A stretch of 9,324 bases of DNA, taken from the NCBI GenBank assembly GCA_045105695.1, contig JBGCDT010000417.1:1-9324 (forward strand), in the 5' to 3' direction. Both the position numbers and the translations under genes were made by a program. The stretch is from CALGLS01 sp045105695. Lineage in GTDB: Bacteria; Bacteroidota; Bacteroidia; Chitinophagales; Saprospiraceae. Each line of letters opens with the position of its first letter. Position 1 is the first letter of the stretch. Positions 1-6,659 of the stretch are shown here, piece by piece. The notes beneath the pieces were generated by a model. It did not search any database and had not been told where the DNA came from. It worked only from the letters and a program-made list of their open reading frames with translations.

Positions 1-384
1 AACGTTATCACATTACCTTTCACAGATTTATTTAATCTATTAGATATTGAAAACTACACAATTACTTTAGAAGAAGAAAACTCTGGTAACTGCTTCGTCG
101 TAAACGTACAAGAGCCACTCAACGATCAAGTTCGTATCGAAACTTCTCCAAATCCATTTTCTTTAGAAACCAATATTTCTATCTACTCTGAACGAGTCAA
201 TGAAGAACTTCAACTAGAGGTTTTCACGATGCTTGGAGAACGTGTTCATTCCGAAACCATCAACTTGGCTTATGGAAATAACGTCATTCCCTTCGACGGA
301 AGTCGTTTGTCAGAAGGCGTCTACTTCTTCAACTTCTCTGATGGCAATACTATGTTGACTCAGAAGATGATTGTTGCTAGGTAG
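1..384 (+). CDS. C-terminal fragment of a T9SS-secreted protein (type A sorting domain), 5' end outside window
   Basis: Reading frame 1 is open from the first base to the TAG at 382-384 and gives 127 residues with no internal stop. The last ~80 residues form a typical T9SS type A C-terminal sorting domain. They start with SPNPF (residues 50-54), continue with a beta strand ending in VFTMLGERV (75-83), then SRLSEGVYFFNF (101-112), and close with QKMIVAR at the stop. In this family the tail directs a Sec-exported protein through the outer membrane and is removed or attached to A-LPS at the surface. The preceding ~45 residues look like the end of a beta-rich extracellular module, but no enzyme motif is visible, so the function of the whole protein cannot be told. 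The start codon and signal peptide lie upstream of the window. No classical terminator follows. A T run sits directly after the stop without a stem, and an inverted-repeat element begins 18 bases downstream. Confidence 0.9.
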   Translation, partial: NVITLPFTDLFNLLDIENYTITLEEENSGNCFVVNVQEPLNDQVRIETSPNPFSLETNISIYSERVNEELQLEVFTMLGERVHSETINLAYGNNVIPFDGSRLSEGVYFFNFSDGNTMLTQKMIVAR

Positions 385-401
385 TTTTTTAGTATTAGAA
401 G

Positions 402-477
402 GATTGAAGGATTGAATGGCGCTCAGTACATATGCTCGGCGATTTTTACAGTCGAAGGCCCATTCAATCCTTCAATC
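402..477. repeat. 76-base inverted-repeat element, 18-bp perfect arms, REP/RAYT-like candidate
   Basis: The left arm GATTGAAGGATTGAATGG (402-419) is exactly complementary to CCATTCAATCCTTCAATC (460-477), with 40 bases between them (420-459). The left arm is built on a direct GGATTGAA octamer pair (401-408 and 409-416). Pairing fails immediately outside (401/478) and inside (420/459), so the arms have sharp ends. The interior carries CGCTCAGTAC near the left arm and CAGTCGAAGG near the right arm. Read on the minus strand these are CCTTCGACTG and GTACTGAGCG, which resemble halves of a palindromic extragenic motif that I recall as common in Bacteroidota genomes (recollection, not searched). It lies between two genes and has no obvious target duplication. 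This fits a non-autonomous REP-type element mobilised by an IS200/IS605-like TnpA, but also a plain mRNA-stabilising hairpin. No T run follows, so a classical terminator is unlikely. Confidence 0.7.
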
Positions 478-558
478 ATCAACCCCCTAGATCCACTCCA
501 CATTCAAGAAAAGAGAACCCCTCCCATACTCCTAACCGTTTTCAAAAATTACTTTTCT

Positions 559-2352
559 ATGAATAAACTTTTCCAATGCTCGCTGCTATTTGCAGCTCTG
601 CTTTTTACTAATTCTAATGCTTTCGCGCAGTGCCCAGGTTGCATAATTGAATTGCCGCCTTTGAGTGAGGATACCATTTGGTTGTCTGATATTCCAGATG
701 CAGAAGTTGGTATTTTTTATTCGGAGGTGATGAGCTTTCGTTTACCAAAAACAACAACTCCGATTAATGACCCAGGTACCCCCAGTGGATTAACGATAAG
801 TGAAATAACGATAACTTCAATTACCAACTTGCCTCCTGGGATACAGTGGACGGCCAGTCAAACAACCTTTGATACTTCTGAGGAAACTGATGGTTGTGTA
901 CGACTTTGCGGAACGCCACTAACAGCAGATACTTTTGAAATAGAAATAAATGTAGAAGCAGTTGTTTTTGGCTTTCCACAAAATACGTCCTTTTCTGTTC
1001 CGATGGTTGTTCATCCAGCGGTTAGTAATACGGATGGGTTTTCTATAACGAATAATATAGCCTGTGGTTCTTCCACTGTTTCTTTTACCAACAATGTTCC
1101 TTCTGGTGGTTCAGAGGGTTTTGAATACCAGTGGGATTTCGGAAACGGTACAACTTCAACAGAAGAAAACCCTGCACCTATTACCTATGATCAACCAGGT
1201 GAATACATCATTAGCTACGAAGCTACTGTTGATACTTCGGGTTATTTTTTGACGGCAGTTACGATTGACGAAGCCGCCTGTGATGATATCTTTGGGAATG
1301 CACCTGATATGTCAATTACGGTAAATAACCCTGACGGAAGCACCTTGTTTGAAACCGCTGATTATGAAAATACAAATCCACCAATCACCTTCGAAGGTTT
1401 CTTTGAGTTGGGCGATGGAGAATATTACATGGAAGTAATCGACGATGATATTTCTGGAGATGATGTTTGTGGGACGTTGAATTTTGATAAATTTTCTAAC
1501 GGAACTATTACGGCTGGCGACCTAGTGGTTACCCTTACGATTATGCACTTGACAACGACCGTCATTTCAACAGACACCGTCATCATTTATGAACAACCTG
1601 ATGCGCCAACGATTTCAGGCTCTGTAGCTGACTATACTTTTTGTCAAGGCGAATCCATGATATTGACTTCTTCTTATGGAACCAATAACCAATGGTATGA
1701 GGACGGAAATCCAATAGCAAGTGCGACCAATAGTACATTAGAAATTTCTGCCAGTGCAGAGTATACCGTAGAATACACTAGTCCAGATGGTTGCTCCGCT
1801 ATTTCAGATGCCCCTGTTATCAATGTCATTCCAGCCCCAGCTACTCCAGCTTATGTGAATGAGAACAATCTGTTGACGCTATTTGATTTAGATAATCTTC
1901 CAGCTCAGTATGTCCTCCAATGGTTTCAAGATGGAGATGCCTTGGTAGGGGAGAATGACATTAGTTATTGCATGGATGCTTCAGGAGATTACACCTTGAG
2001 CATTACTAATTTAGAAACTGGCTGCGCCAATAGCTTTACGCAAACGGTTATTTATAATCCTGAACTCAGTTGTGTCTCTTCTGCTACGGACATTTTAGCG
2101 GATTACGAAATTAAGCTTTCGCCCAATCCTACAACTGGCCTCATGCAATTGTCTATGGATTCACCAGCTGCGGGTACCATCGAATTAAAGATTTTGAACC
2201 TAAATGGACAAACGATATTTGCGATGAATGAAGACTATGGACTAGGGGCTTACAACAAAGCGATTGATATTACAGGAGTGGCAGCGGGAATGTATTTAGT
2301 ACAAATGCAATTGGATGGAACGCTTTGGACGGAGAAGGTGATTGTGTACTAG
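559..2352 (+). CDS. Secreted multidomain protein with PKD, C2-like and Ig-like modules and T9SS sorting tail
   Basis: This 597-residue extracellular protein has no recognised enzymatic domain and is probably adhesive or structural (inference). The start at 559 is chosen because it is directly followed by a signal peptide (MNKLFQCSLLFAALLF, cleavage after AFAQ, residue 24). The frame stays open back to an ATG at 412, but the extra 49 residues are encoded by the inverted-repeat element and have no signal-peptide character. Modules, counted from 559: a cadherin/Ig-like segment at about 80-137 (NLPPGIQW, LCGTPLTADTFEIE); a PKD domain at about 166-236 (YQWDFGNGT, then YDQPGEYIISYEA); a C2-like stretch at about 251-341 with the acidic EVIDDDISGDD, a possible calcium site; two Ig-like modules at about 349-426 (FCQGESMILTS, WYEDGNPI) and 429-499 (WFQDGDAL); and the type A sorting domain at 517-597 (KLSPNPTTG, LNLNGQTIF, GMYLVQM, EKVIVY). 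No Shine-Dalgarno sequence or clear promoter is visible upstream. Transcription ends at the hairpin at 2379-2415. Confidence 0.88.
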   Translation: MNKLFQCSLLFAALLFTNSNAFAQCPGCIIELPPLSEDTIWLSDIPDAEVGIFYSEVMSFRLPKTTTPINDPGTPSGLTISEITITSITNLPPGIQWTASQTTFDTSEETDGCVRLCGTPLTADTFEIEINVEAVVFGFPQNTSFSVPMVVHPAVSNTDGFSITNNIACGSSTVSFTNNVPSGGSEGFEYQWDFGNGTTSTEENPAPITYDQPGEYIISYEATVDTSGYFLTAVTIDEAACDDIFGNAPDMSITVNNPDGSTLFETADYENTNPPITFEGFFELGDGEYYMEVIDDDISGDDVCGTLNFDKFSNGTITAGDLVVTLTIMHLTTTVISTDTVIIYEQPDAPTISGSVADYTFCQGESMILTSSYGTNNQWYEDGNPIASATNSTLEISASAEYTVEYTSPDGCSAISDAPVINVIPAPATPAYVNENNLLTLFDLDNLPAQYVLQWFQDGDALVGENDISYCMDASGDYTLSITNLETGCANSFTQTVIYNPELSCVSSATDILADYEIKLSPNPTTGLMQLSMDSPAAGTIELKILNLNGQTIFAMNEDYGLGAYNKAIDITGVAAGMYLVQMQLDGTLWTEKVIVY

Positions 2353-2378
2353 ATTTGACTTGTTAGACTAAAAAAACA

Positions 2379-2415
2379 AAAAAAGGAAGCCATCAACTTG
2401 ATAGCTTCCTTTTTT
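2379..2415. terminator. Bidirectional intrinsic terminator between convergent genes
   Basis: A hairpin sits between the stops at 2352 (+) and 2437 (-). AAAAAAGGAAGC (2379-2390) pairs with GCTTCCTTTTTT-side bases 2404-2415. There is one C/A mismatch (2391/2403), then an ATC/GAT inner stem (2392-2394 with 2400-2402) and a five-base loop. The A run on the left and the T run on the right give a U tract to transcripts from either strand, so one structure can end both the PKD-protein and the peroxidase transcripts. Confidence 0.85.
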
Positions 2416-2436
2416 ATAACAATACATCTACAACGG

Positions 2437-3786
2437 CTAGTTACACCCCAAGTCAATCGAACCCATCTCGTCATTCACTGGTATACAACCTCCACTGAGT
2501 GTGGATTCCGGCTGGTAGCGCATCAAATTATTGTCACGTAAGGACTTTGTTAGAAAAACAACTAAGTCGTCAATTTCTTCTTCTGTTAGGTTAAGTGGCT
2601 TAAAGCCTTCCGCGAGTTGAGCTTCCGGTACACTTGCATTTTGAGCAGTCGCCGCATTTTTATATTCAATGACTCTACGCAGGCTGTTAAAGTTCGATCC
2701 ATGTCCATAGAATGGAGAATCAGCAAGGTTGTACAACTGAGGTGTTTTGAATTTGTAATCGTCAGCAGGGTTTCCTGTAAAACCACCACGACCTTTTCTT
2801 TCGCCCCCTGATTCTGTTACTCTAAAGACTTCTTCTGGGCAATCTATTAAATCGTTTAGCCCCAAAGCATGAAACTCCATATTCGCTAGAGAAGGACCTC
2901 CGTGGCAGGAAGCACAATTACCTTTGTCGAAGAAAACCAGCGCACCTCTCTTCTCTTGCTCACTCATTATTTCCTTTTCTCCTTTAAGCCATTTCTGAAA
3001 AGGAGCCTCATTGGCTAAGAGCGTACGTTCATAAGCAGCAATGGCAAGTCCTGCTGTCTCATTGCTATACCGCTCTTCTTCACTGAAATTTGGGAAAGCT
3101 AAATCAAATCTTTCTTTATAGCCCAGTGGAGTCAATACGTCCATGTCAACTCCCATTCGATGAACTTTTAGACCTGCAATGGCTTGTGTTTCCAGGCCTT
3201 CATAACCTAATTGATTAATCGCAATAGGTGTCTCAGGTGTCCATTGAGATTCAGTGCCTCTGTTCATTCCTACTGCTCCGAACTGACCATTCCAGAGCAT
3301 GACATCCTGGTAAGCCCCATTCATTGCAGTTGGAGTACGGATGGGTTGTACATCCAAGTCTTCCTCATCTGTATACATATTGTCGCGAGACCTTCCTTCT
3401 CCATTTATTCCAAAACCAGTTCCTCCCTCAGAGATACCTTGGAAGCGACCTGCCTGAAATCCAGCACTAGCAAAATGGCAACTGGCGCAAGAGAATTTAC
3501 CTTTTCCGATCTCCTGCATCGGAGCAATGGCTAAGGCTGTTTCGTGATAGAGAAGTTTCCCTAAATGCACCTTTGCCGGTGTTAAAGGATTCCTCTGATC
3601 TTGTGGAATATCTGCAAATTCATTACTCTTTGGCATTCTGAATTTGGCTAAGCCCTCATCGCCTCCCGCTGCCTCCACTGCGATAGTCAGCTCATCATTG
3701 AGATCATTTGAATCGCTCTGATCGTAATTACAAGAACTTAATAGGAGGAGTGTTGCCGCTAAGGCGGAGAGATAAGTCGTCTTCAT
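2437..3786 (-). CDS. Di-heme cytochrome c peroxidase / MauG-family lipoprotein
   Basis: This 449-residue envelope protein is predicted to reduce H2O2 to water with electrons from small c-type cytochromes. MauG-like oxidation of another substrate cannot be excluded. Two heme c sites are visible: CASCH at residues 100-104 and CASCH at 291-295. The stretch KFKTPQLYNLADSPFYGHGS (345-364) matches the conserved TPxLxNxxxxxPYxHxG block of this family near the second heme, and FNSLRRVIEYKN follows. The N-terminus MKTTYLSALAATLLLLSSC ends in an LSSC lipobox with Cys19, so the mature protein should be lipidated. The next residues (NYDQSDSNDLNDE) are acidic and resemble the export tags of Bacteroidota surface lipoproteins (inference). 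It is longer than classical bacterial peroxidases (about 330-360 residues), with extra sequence between the hemes and a C-terminal tail holding Cys434 and Cys448. The gene is separated from the upstream aminopeptidase gene by a strong hairpin, so it probably has its own promoter in 3787-3891. Confidence 0.9.
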   Translation of the reverse strand: MKTTYLSALAATLLLLSSCNYDQSDSNDLNDELTIAVEAAGGDEGLAKFRMPKSNEFADIPQDQRNPLTPAKVHLGKLLYHETALAIAPMQEIGKGKFSCASCHFASAGFQAGRFQGISEGGTGFGINGEGRSRDNMYTDEEDLDVQPIRTPTAMNGAYQDVMLWNGQFGAVGMNRGTESQWTPETPIAINQLGYEGLETQAIAGLKVHRMGVDMDVLTPLGYKERFDLAFPNFSEEERYSNETAGLAIAAYERTLLANEAPFQKWLKGEKEIMSEQEKRGALVFFDKGNCASCHGGPSLANMEFHALGLNDLIDCPEEVFRVTESGGERKGRGGFTGNPADDYKFKTPQLYNLADSPFYGHGSNFNSLRRVIEYKNAATAQNASVPEAQLAEGFKPLNLTEEEIDDLVVFLTKSLRDNNLMRYQPESTLSGGCIPVNDEMGSIDLGCN

Positions 3787-3891
3787 AAAAGTCGAATTTG
3801 ATATTATAAAGACAGTAATAATTCTAAAATCATGCCCTTTGAGGAATGTAATACAAATAGAAACCCGTTTGATCTATAATGAATGGGTGAA
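3787..3891 (-). promoter_or_regulatory. Probable promoter region of the peroxidase gene (boxes not resolved)
   Basis: These 105 bases lie between the hairpin that closes the aminopeptidase transcript and the peroxidase ATG, so a promoter is expected here (inference from layout). On the minus strand the region contains CTATTTGTA (complement of about 3852-3860), loosely like the Bacteroidota -7 box TAnnTTTG. It also contains a TATAAT (complement of 3803-3808), a hexamer that the primary sigma factor of this phylum does not usually rely on. No TTG -33 box is spaced correctly for either, and no Shine-Dalgarno sequence precedes the ATG. Confidence 0.3.
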
Positions 3892-3932
3892 AATAGAAAA
3901 GCCCTCGGTCCTTGACCGAGGGCTTTTCTATT
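3892..3932 (-). terminator. Perfect 19-bp hairpin, terminator after the aminopeptidase gene
   Basis: Bases 3892-3910 pair without a mismatch with 3914-3932, leaving a three-base loop (3911-3913). The core is GAAAAGCCCTCGGTC with its complement. It begins 26 bases past the stop of the aminopeptidase gene. On the minus strand the stem ends in GGGCTTTTCTATT and is followed by TTCACCC, which gives an interrupted U tract. It should end the aminopeptidase transcript and insulate the downstream peroxidase gene. Because the stem includes matching A and T runs on both sides, it could also stop plus-strand transcription. Confidence 0.85.
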
Positions 3933-3958
3933 GTGGATTAATTATTTTGAATAATTGC

Positions 3959-6418
3959 TTATTGAATCACCACTTGTTCTGTAGCCATTGTAGCACCAGC
4001 AGTATCTTCTACTTGTATCATATAACTGCCTCTAGCAAAACCCGTCAAATCAATCTTACTATTCCACTGACCGATAAAGCTACCTAGCTCAGTTGACTTC
4101 ATCAGTTGTCCTTTGCTGTCATACACTTTGCAGGTTAATTGCGTTTGGGCAGTGAGCTGACCACTTAGGTGAAATAAGCCCTTACCTGGGTTTGGAAAGA
4201 TAGAAAAATCACTAAGTACCTCTGGCTCATCAGTATCAACCATCATAGGGAATTCACCATTTGCAAAAGCATATTCTCCAAGACGTAATTCTCTTGCTTG
4301 AATCGTCCCCATTTTATCAGTAGGCGAGCTGTTGTTATAAACGACAGGTTCAAAAAGTGCCCACTCATCAGTTGGGCTAGCTCTGTAAACTAAGACAAGG
4401 CTATCCTCCGTAAATTCTGTTAGATCAGCATCCAGCTTAGGATCTTGACTTCCATTGTATCTGAAATTAGCCTGCGCATCAAAAACTGGAGGAATATTTC
4501 CATCGATTTTCCAGTAATGAGAATTAGAAATTCGAGCTCCATCTGGAGCATTCATCGGCTCATCTGGAGCAATCCAGGCGTGTTCGACTCTAAGGTAGGC
4601 GTCTCCTCCTTCAAGTTCTACTACGTTGATATTCAAATTGGTATAGTCGAACTGATTGTTGTCTGGTTCTGTATAAGTGTGGTCACTTGCAAAATTGGCA
4701 ATGTTCAATTTGTGATTTTCATTCAACCAAGCACTGACTGGCTCGAAAGGAACATTGACCTGTACTTCTGTTAGTTGATTGGAAACCATAATTTGCTCAG
4801 TATGCTTGCTACCATCAGCAGCTAAGAATGTTATTTCCAATGGAACATTAGTATGCAACTGCGTTTTGGCTCTAAGCTTTTGCTCAATGACAACAGGGCT
4901 TAGTGTATTTGGAGTGATGTCCATTTCATTGATTTCGAATCCTGCAAAACCTGGAGTATAAATCCAATCATCGAAAAAGGAGGTCAGGTCGATTCCTGAA
5001 GTTTCCGTTAGTCGATCTCTAAATTGCGCTGCATTAACAGATTGATATTGGAAGTGGTTCAAAACATCGGTCATACTACTGCGGAATAAATCATCGCCCA
5101 GATAGGTTCTTAGGTTATGGATCATAGCCGCTCCCTTATCATAAGTATGCGTACTGTAAGTTTGCTCGAAAGGAATACCTGATAGCGGATGATAGCCACC
5201 GTCCTCTATATGAGCTGATGTTATGATGCTTAAGAAGTTAGATTTTACCGTTCTGATAAACTCATCATGTCCCTCAAGGTATTCTGCAAAAAGGTAAGAA
5301 CCATACTCTGCATTTCCTTCTTTAAACCACATATCGGAAGGTGTACTTAACGTAGTCATATTTCCCCACCAGCAGTGCGCCAGTTCGTGCGACATTAGGT
5401 CCCGTTGTGCGCGTACATTGCCGCCCACAGATCTAAACTCTGGATAAGCAATCAGCGTCGGATGTTCCATTGCTCCGGCTGTGGTTGTAACGTAGCCTAC
5501 CGTTTCCCAGGCATAAGGACCAAACCAACTTTCTAATGCATCTACTGCAGCTCCTAAGTCTTCGAATGATTCCACCATGTCATCGATATCTTCATCTTTA
5601 GCCACAAGTAGTATCGGTAGTTCCTCTGCAATTCCTTGATGAGTACTGGTATACTCTGTGTAGGTAGAAACGGCAGCTCCAACTAAATAGGTTGGAAGTG
5701 GCTGTATCATTTCATAGCTACGTCTGATGGTATCCCCGCCCATAGGCATTTCCCCTAAAAAAGTTCCGATAGCATAACCTTTACGGCCATTGGCAGTGGT
5801 CAGATGTATTTCATAAGTTGAACGTTCTACAAAGTTATCAAAGCAGGGAAACCAGCTTCGACCGTTGTTGTATGGGTTAGAAGCTAAGCCAATACCTAAA
5901 TTATAAGCATAACCATTTTCAAACCTGAATCCGCCAAAACCAGAAGGGTCAATCGTAGGTGTACCTCCGTAGTAGATTCTGACGCTAACGGTATCTGTTA
6001 TAGCTACATCTTCGAGGAAGTCTACATTGATGACCAGATCGTCATAGTTGTAAGTCGTAAGTTGTCCATTGAATAGCACAGAGTCGATTTCGAGCGCTTC
6101 CAAATCTAAAGGAATTGCAGTTAGATCTGGTTCTCTTGGGGAGAAATCTATCTCGGTATAACCGTCGATTCTCTGTCCAGAGAAATTGATGACTTCGAGA
6201 TTGATATTGGTATGCACTATGTCGAAGCTATCTGAGCGACTATTAGCAGCGCGGATACCAGCGAAAAAAGCCTCCTGATCTTGATGTTGATGATTCACAT
6301 CGAATCGGGCATGATGACAAAATCTACTTTCTATGGGTTCTTCTTCCTGCGCCTGAGAGACGGTAGGAAGCATAAAAGTCAATAGAATCATTAAATACTT
6401 TGGTAAAGATGAATTCAT
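3959..6418 (-). CDS. Secreted M1-family zinc aminopeptidase with T9SS sorting tail
   Basis: This 819-residue extracellular metallo-aminopeptidase removes N-terminal residues from peptides. The zinc site is intact: HELAH at 344-348 followed, after exactly 18 residues, by Glu367 (MWFKEGNAEY), which is the M1 HEXXH-X18-E signature with the usual WWGN after it. The substrate-binding motif appears as GAMEH (315-319) instead of the classical GAMEN. Tyr426 in THTYDKGAAM is the likely transition-state tyrosine. A signal peptide covers residues 1-24 (LMILLTFMLPTVSQAQ). The N-terminal beta domain of M1 enzymes spans roughly 62-250, the thermolysin-like catalytic domain about 250-490, and a beta-rich region of unknown role runs to about 730. 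The last ~80 residues are a type A sorting domain (FSIFPNPGKG at 738-747, YDSKGQLMKS, GSYMIQVE, EQVVIQ). It is transcribed alone, with the hairpin at 3892-3932 downstream and a divergent gene upstream. Recognition of the family is firm. Substrate preference is not visible. Confidence 0.94.
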   Translation of the reverse strand: MNSSLPKYLMILLTFMLPTVSQAQEEEPIESRFCHHARFDVNHQHQDQEAFFAGIRAANSRSDSFDIVHTNINLEVINFSGQRIDGYTEIDFSPREPDLTAIPLDLEALEIDSVLFNGQLTTYNYDDLVINVDFLEDVAITDTVSVRIYYGGTPTIDPSGFGGFRFENGYAYNLGIGLASNPYNNGRSWFPCFDNFVERSTYEIHLTTANGRKGYAIGTFLGEMPMGGDTIRRSYEMIQPLPTYLVGAAVSTYTEYTSTHQGIAEELPILLVAKDEDIDDMVESFEDLGAAVDALESWFGPYAWETVGYVTTTAGAMEHPTLIAYPEFRSVGGNVRAQRDLMSHELAHCWWGNMTTLSTPSDMWFKEGNAEYGSYLFAEYLEGHDEFIRTVKSNFLSIITSAHIEDGGYHPLSGIPFEQTYSTHTYDKGAAMIHNLRTYLGDDLFRSSMTDVLNHFQYQSVNAAQFRDRLTETSGIDLTSFFDDWIYTPGFAGFEINEMDITPNTLSPVVIEQKLRAKTQLHTNVPLEITFLAADGSKHTEQIMVSNQLTEVQVNVPFEPVSAWLNENHKLNIANFASDHTYTEPDNNQFDYTNLNINVVELEGGDAYLRVEHAWIAPDEPMNAPDGARISNSHYWKIDGNIPPVFDAQANFRYNGSQDPKLDADLTEFTEDSLVLVYRASPTDEWALFEPVVYNNSSPTDKMGTIQARELRLGEYAFANGEFPMMVDTDEPEVLSDFSIFPNPGKGLFHLSGQLTAQTQLTCKVYDSKGQLMKSTELGSFIGQWNSKIDLTGFARGSYMIQVEDTAGATMATEQVVIQ

Positions 6419-6659
6419 ATGTAGGTGTTTTAGTTAGATTGGTATTTTTAGAATCCTTTAGGAATAATGCTAAAGATAGAAAATAGAGATTTGTTAAAAA
6501 AAATATTGTTGCTTTTCTGGTTTACATACGACAGGAGTTTTTCGTTTATTATTAACCGTTAAAGACCTGGTTTCAATTTCGGTTTCTAAAATTCGCTGAT
6601 TACCTTCGCGAATTCGATAGGTCATAGTTTTCCAACCTCAAAAAATCCAGTGGTCATTT
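6419..6659. promoter_or_regulatory. Divergent promoter region between aminopeptidase (-) and acyltransferase (+)
   Basis: These 241 gene-free bases are AT-rich and must hold the start signals of two divergent genes (inference from layout). For the minus-strand gene, TATCTTTA (complement of 6471-6478) differs by one base from the Bacteroidota -7 box TAnnTTTG and lies about 52 bases before the ATG. For the plus-strand gene, TACCTTCG at 6601-6608 and TAGTTTTC at 6625-6632 each differ by one base from it. No correctly spaced TTG -33 element accompanies any of them. A small odd-centred palindrome TTAACCGTTAA (6552-6562) sits mid-region and could be an operator, but it is short. No other structure was seen. 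Confidence 0.35.

Noticed and set aside
402..477. Inverted repeat read as an intrinsic terminator of the upstream cargo gene
   Set aside because: The loop is 40 bases long and the right arm is followed by ATCAACCCCC rather than a T run. The only T run (385-390) precedes the stem.
402..477. Inverted repeat read as a classical MITE with target-site duplication
   Set aside because: No matching short direct repeats were found on the two flanks, so a cut-and-paste origin is not supported.
3211..3534. Plus-strand open frame of 107 codons inside the peroxidase gene
   Set aside because: It lies fully antisense to a gene with two intact heme motifs, has no recognisable domain or start signal, and is a by-product of the opposite frame.
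3803..3808. TATAAT hexamer upstream of the peroxidase gene as a sigma-70 -10 box
   Set aside because: No -35 partner at the right distance was found, and Bacteroidota promoters use TAnnTTTG. In AT-rich DNA the hexamer is expected by chance.
4445..4774. Plus-strand open frame of 109 codons inside the aminopeptidase gene
   Set aside because: It is antisense to a well-supported coding region, its protein has no recognisable features, and no promoter or ribosome site precedes it.
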